This document shows, one piece after another, positions 6,700 through 8,594 of a DNA stretch of 8,594 nucleotides. Location: contig JBHHZM010000131.1 in the NCBI GenBank assembly GCA_046758065.1, forward strand, positions 1-8,594, written 5' to 3'. The stretch is from JBHHZM01 sp046758065. GTDB lineage: Bacteria; Pseudomonadota; Alphaproteobacteria; JAAXGF01. The translations under genes and the position numbers were made by a program. The notes beneath the pieces are model-generated. The model was not told the origin of the DNA. It ran no database searches and saw nothing but the letters and a program-made list of their open reading frames with translations. Position 1 is the first letter of the stretch; each line of letters opens with the position of its first letter.

Positions 6700-6975
6700 C
6701 TATTCCAGCTTTCCGGGGACGATCTCGCCGTCGACCATGTGCGGCGGGATATAGGTGGCGTCGGGCGGGCCTTCGACGATGGCGCCGAGAACGATGAAGC
6801 CGACGATCACCAGGCCGACCCCGGCGATCAGCAGCCAGGTCCAGGGCGCGTCGCGCCATGCCGGCCCGGCCGCACCGGCGCGCTGCGACTGGCGGCGGGC
6901 GAAGTAGAGCCAGACGCCGTAGACCGCGAACGGCAGCAGCAGCGGCAACAGATAATTGAGCAGCAGGCGTCTCAT
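6700..6975 (-). CDS. DUF6111-like small membrane protein
   Basis: The function is unknown. The protein has 91 residues with two predicted membrane helices: residues 4-25 (LLLNYLLPLLLPFAVYGVWL) and about 46-67 (TWLLIAGVGLVIVGFIVLGA). A basic loop (ARRQSQRAGAAG) lies between them. The tail has conserved-looking YIPPHMVDGEIVPGKLE. I recall this pattern and genomic position from the DUF6111 family of alphaproteobacteria. The ATG overlaps the Nudix stop (ATGA) and the gene ends 4 bp before cca, so it is made together with them. There is no clear ribosome-binding site of its own, which fits translational coupling. The two-helix hairpin is predicted by eye. Confidence 0.85.
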   Translation of the reverse strand: MRRLLLNYLLPLLLPFAVYGVWLYFARRQSQRAGAAGPAWRDAPWTWLLIAGVGLVIVGFIVLGAIVEGPPDATYIPPHMVDGEIVPGKLE

Positions 6976-7541
6976 GGCCGACCCAGCGCCGCAGAGAGGT
7001 CGACCACCATGCGCGCCGTCGCCCCCCAGATGGTGCGGCCGTCGTAGTCGAGGACGTAATAGTCGCGCAGCCGCCCGCGATAGCGTCGTTGTTCGCGTCG
7101 CCGGTTGGCCGGATCGAGCAGAAAGTCGAGCGGCACCTCGAAGACTTCGGCGACCTCGAAGGTATCGAGCGTGAGATCGAGCGGCGGCGCGACCAGACCG
7201 ACGACCGGAGTGACGGCGAATCCGGTCGAGGTGTCGCACAGGTCGAGGCAGCCGACGACCTCGACGCGGGCCGCGGCGAGGCCGATTTCCTCGCCGGCTT
7301 CGCGCAGCGCGGTCGCGACCGGGTTGGCGTCGCCCGGCTCGACCCGCCCGCCGGGGAAGCTGACCTGTCCCGGGTGATCGGCGAGGTGGTCGGTGCGTCG
7401 GGTGAAGACCGCGGTCATGGCGCGCTCGCGGGCGACCAGCGCGATCAGGACCGCCGCGGCGATCCGCCCGGCGGGCATTGCCTGCGCGACCCGCCCGGTA
7501 TCGCGCGCGGCGAGCCGGCGGCGCACCAGCGCGGGGGTCAC
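6972..7541 (-). CDS. Nudix hydrolase, CoA pyrophosphatase type
   Basis: The likely reaction is cleavage of the pyrophosphate bond in coenzyme A or its derivatives (or a related nucleotide) to give 3',5'-ADP and phosphopantetheine. The protein has 189 residues. The CoA-type signature HLADHPGQVSFPGG (52-65) runs directly into the Nudix box GGRVEPGD...ALREAGEEIGL (64-88), with metal-binding Glu81, Glu84 and Glu85. The spacing matches the NuCoA subgroup, to which E. coli NudL belongs. I chose GTG at 7541, which overlaps the DUF1285 stop (GTGA) and has GGAG 5 nt upstream. A longer frame to 7589 would run deep into DUF1285. The stop overlaps the DUF6111 start. Substrate is inferred from the signature. 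Confidence 0.9.
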   Translation of the reverse strand: MTPALVRRRLAARDTGRVAQAMPAGRIAAAVLIALVARERAMTAVFTRRTDHLADHPGQVSFPGGRVEPGDANPVATALREAGEEIGLAAARVEVVGCLDLCDTSTGFAVTPVVGLVAPPLDLTLDTFEVAEVFEVPLDFLLDPANRRREQRRYRGRLRDYYVLDYDGRTIWGATARMVVDLSAALGRP

Positions 7542-8119
7542 CCGGTCTCCACCGGATTGCCGAGAGCAAAGAAGCATCCCTCGCTCCACACGCCATAGCG
7601 CCGGTCGCCGTCGATCTCCGCTTCGACCCCGAGCTCAACGAGCTCGTAGAACACGCTGCGCGCGATCAGCGCCTCGAGCCGGCCGCGCACCAGAACATAG
7701 GGCGCCGGCCCCCCACCCTCGCGGTCGTGTTCAACCCGGATCGGATGTTCGGCGCCCGCCGTCACCTCGTCGTCGAGGTTGGTGCGGAAAGACAGCGCCT
7801 GCGACCGTCCGGCGCCCGATACCGTGAGCGCGACCGCGACGAAGGGCGCGTCGTCGACCTCGATCCGTCCCTTTTCGACCGGCGTCGTCAGCCAGTAGAC
7901 ACCGTCCTCGTCGCGGTTCAGCACCGAGGCAAAAAGCTTGACCAGCGGTTTGCGACCGATGGGCGAGCCGTGGTAGAACCACGTTCCGTCGCGCGCGATC
8001 CGCATGTCGAGGCCGCCGCAAAGGGTGGGTTCGCGCCGCTTTCCGGCGCTCGCCGCGGTGTTTCCGCCGGCGCCGAGAGAGGCGGCGAGCGAGGCGGGGT
8101 CGGACGGCCGCTTGTTCAT
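7538..8119 (-). CDS. DUF1285 family protein
   Basis: The function is unknown. The protein has 193 residues. A low-complexity, probably disordered N-terminus (to about residue 33) precedes the core, which starts CGGLDMRIARDGTWFYHGSPIGRKPLVKLFASVLNRDEDGVYWLTTPVEKGRIEVDDAPFVAV. That block (GTWFYxGSPIxRxxLVKLFASVLxRDEDGxYxLxTPVEKxxI) is the hallmark I associate with DUF1285. The C-terminal part has YVLVRGRLEALIARSVFYELVELG and ends FFALGNPVETG. No signal peptide or membrane helix is seen, so it is likely cytoplasmic. It is the first gene of the DUF1285-Nudix-DUF6111-cca operon and diverges from moxR. GAGAGG lies 9 nt before the ATG. Confidence 0.9.
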   Translation of the reverse strand: MNKRPSDPASLAASLGAGGNTAASAGKRREPTLCGGLDMRIARDGTWFYHGSPIGRKPLVKLFASVLNRDEDGVYWLTTPVEKGRIEVDDAPFVAVALTVSGAGRSQALSFRTNLDDEVTAGAEHPIRVEHDREGGGPAPYVLVRGRLEALIARSVFYELVELGVEAEIDGDRRYGVWSEGCFFALGNPVETG

Positions 8120-8169
8120 CCTTTATGGCCTCTCGATCGTCTTTTGCAGTGCATCACGGAGTGTATTCC
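8120..8169. promoter_or_regulatory. Divergent spacer between DUF1285 and moxR
   Basis: These 50 bp must serve both the leftward cca operon and the rightward moxR gene. They hold ribosome-binding sites for both: GAGAGG (minus strand, 8129-8134) and GGAG (plus strand, 8158-8161). They also contain CGATCG (8134-8139) and TGCAGTGCA (8145-8153, two TGCA units around one base). No -10/-35 pair is convincing. Two full promoters would have to overlap in so short a space, so shared control is possible but not shown. Confidence 0.35.
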
Positions 8170-8594
8170 ATGTCCGATGCGATGCCGACCATGGCCGAGC
8201 CGGCACAGGATCTCGTTTCCAGAATCGACACCCTGAGCCAGAAGATGGCGGCGGCGCGCGAATGCGTCGGCCGTATCATTTTCGGCCAGAACCACGTCAT
8301 CGACCAGACACTTATCACGCTGCTCAGCGGCGGTCACGCCCTGGTCATCGGCGTCCCCGGACTCGCCAAGACGCGGCTCGTCGAAACGCTCGGCGTTGTT
8401 CTCGGGCTTTCCGAAAAGCGCGTGCAATTTACCCCCGACCTGATGCCCGCCGACATCCTCGGCTCGGAAGTGCTCGAAGAGTCGGAAACCGGCCGGCGTT
8501 CGTTCCGCTTCATCAAGGGTCCGGTGTTTTGCCAGCTCATGATGGCCGACGAGATCAACCGCGCCAGCCCGCGCACCCAGTCGGCGCTGCTCCA
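8170..8594 (+). CDS. MoxR-family AAA+ ATPase (N-terminal part)
   Basis: MoxR ATPases are chaperone-like machines, often encoded with DUF58 and von Willebrand A-domain proteins, that help assemble or activate protein complexes. The first 141 codons are in the window; the gene runs past its end. After a short helical lead (1-35) come GRIIFGQNHVIDQTL, the Walker A motif GVPGLAKT (61-68), VQFTPDLMPADILGSEVL (family-typical after Walker A), FIKGPVF and the Walker B motif MMADEINRASPRTQSALL (Asp127-Glu128). This succession is diagnostic of MoxR. ATG at 8170 has GGAG 8 nt upstream. ATGs at codons 5 and 8 are less well placed. The specific client is unknown, and downstream partners are outside the window. 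Confidence 0.94.
   Translation, partial: MSDAMPTMAEPAQDLVSRIDTLSQKMAAARECVGRIIFGQNHVIDQTLITLLSGGHALVIGVPGLAKTRLVETLGVVLGLSEKRVQFTPDLMPADILGSEVLEESETGRRSFRFIKGPVFCQLMMADEINRASPRTQSALL

Noticed and set aside
5448..6797. 449-residue plus-strand open frame opposite cca
   Set aside because: It is an antisense shadow of a clear CCA-adding enzyme, dominated by Gly, Arg, Ala and His.
7542..7589. Longer Nudix start at 7589
   Set aside because: It would overlap DUF1285 by about 50 bp and has no better ribosome-binding site than the GTG at 7541, which makes the GTGA overlap.
6700..7638. 312-residue minus-strand frame that would fuse DUF6111 to upstream sequence
   Set aside because: Only its last 91 residues look like protein. 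The upstream part is an off-frame reading of the Nudix gene, which has its own intact Nudix box.

Overview
The window is GC-rich chromosomal DNA with the gene style of an alphaproteobacterium, possibly Rhodospirillales-like. This rests on the Rieske and cytochrome b sequences, an alpha-type short HemF ending shortly after a LPPEVKWP-like tail, and a DUF6111 gene beside CCA-adding enzyme and Nudix genes. Ten protein-coding genes account for almost all of the sequence. Two run off the window ends. I see no tRNA, rRNA, CRISPR array or transposase.

Left block (1-2369): On the minus strand are the Rieske iron-sulfur protein gene petA and the first 108 codons of cytochrome b, the start of the usual petABC operon for respiratory complex III. 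Diverging from petA on the plus strand is a translationally coupled pair. The first gene encodes the tRNA wobble 2'-O-methyltransferase TrmL, and the second encodes the oxygen-dependent coproporphyrinogen oxidase HemF. Together these indicate an aerobically respiring, heme-making cell.

Centre (2382-5448): One long minus-strand gene encodes a single-chain restriction-modification protein of type IIG architecture: an N-terminal PD-(D/E)XK nuclease, a gamma-class N6-adenine methylase with NPPW, and a C-terminal target-recognition region. It is visibly less GC-rich than its neighbours and has no partner gene. It lies exactly between two copies of an 11-bp direct repeat (GGCGCGCTCAG). Collapsing the repeats removes 3056 bp and leaves intact hemF and cca facing each other, 19 bp apart. 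I read this as a one-gene defence insertion into a convergent intergenic site. This is the most interesting observation in the window.

Right block (5445-8119): This is a tight minus-strand operon of DUF1285, a CoA-type Nudix pyrophosphatase, the small membrane protein DUF6111 and the CCA-adding tRNA nucleotidyltransferase. The first three genes are linked by 4-bp stop/start overlaps, and cca follows 4 bp after DUF6111. A 50-bp divergent spacer separates it from a plus-strand MoxR-family AAA+ ATPase (8170 to the end), which is cut off by the window edge after its Walker B motif.

All function calls come from reading motifs by eye. No database search was run.
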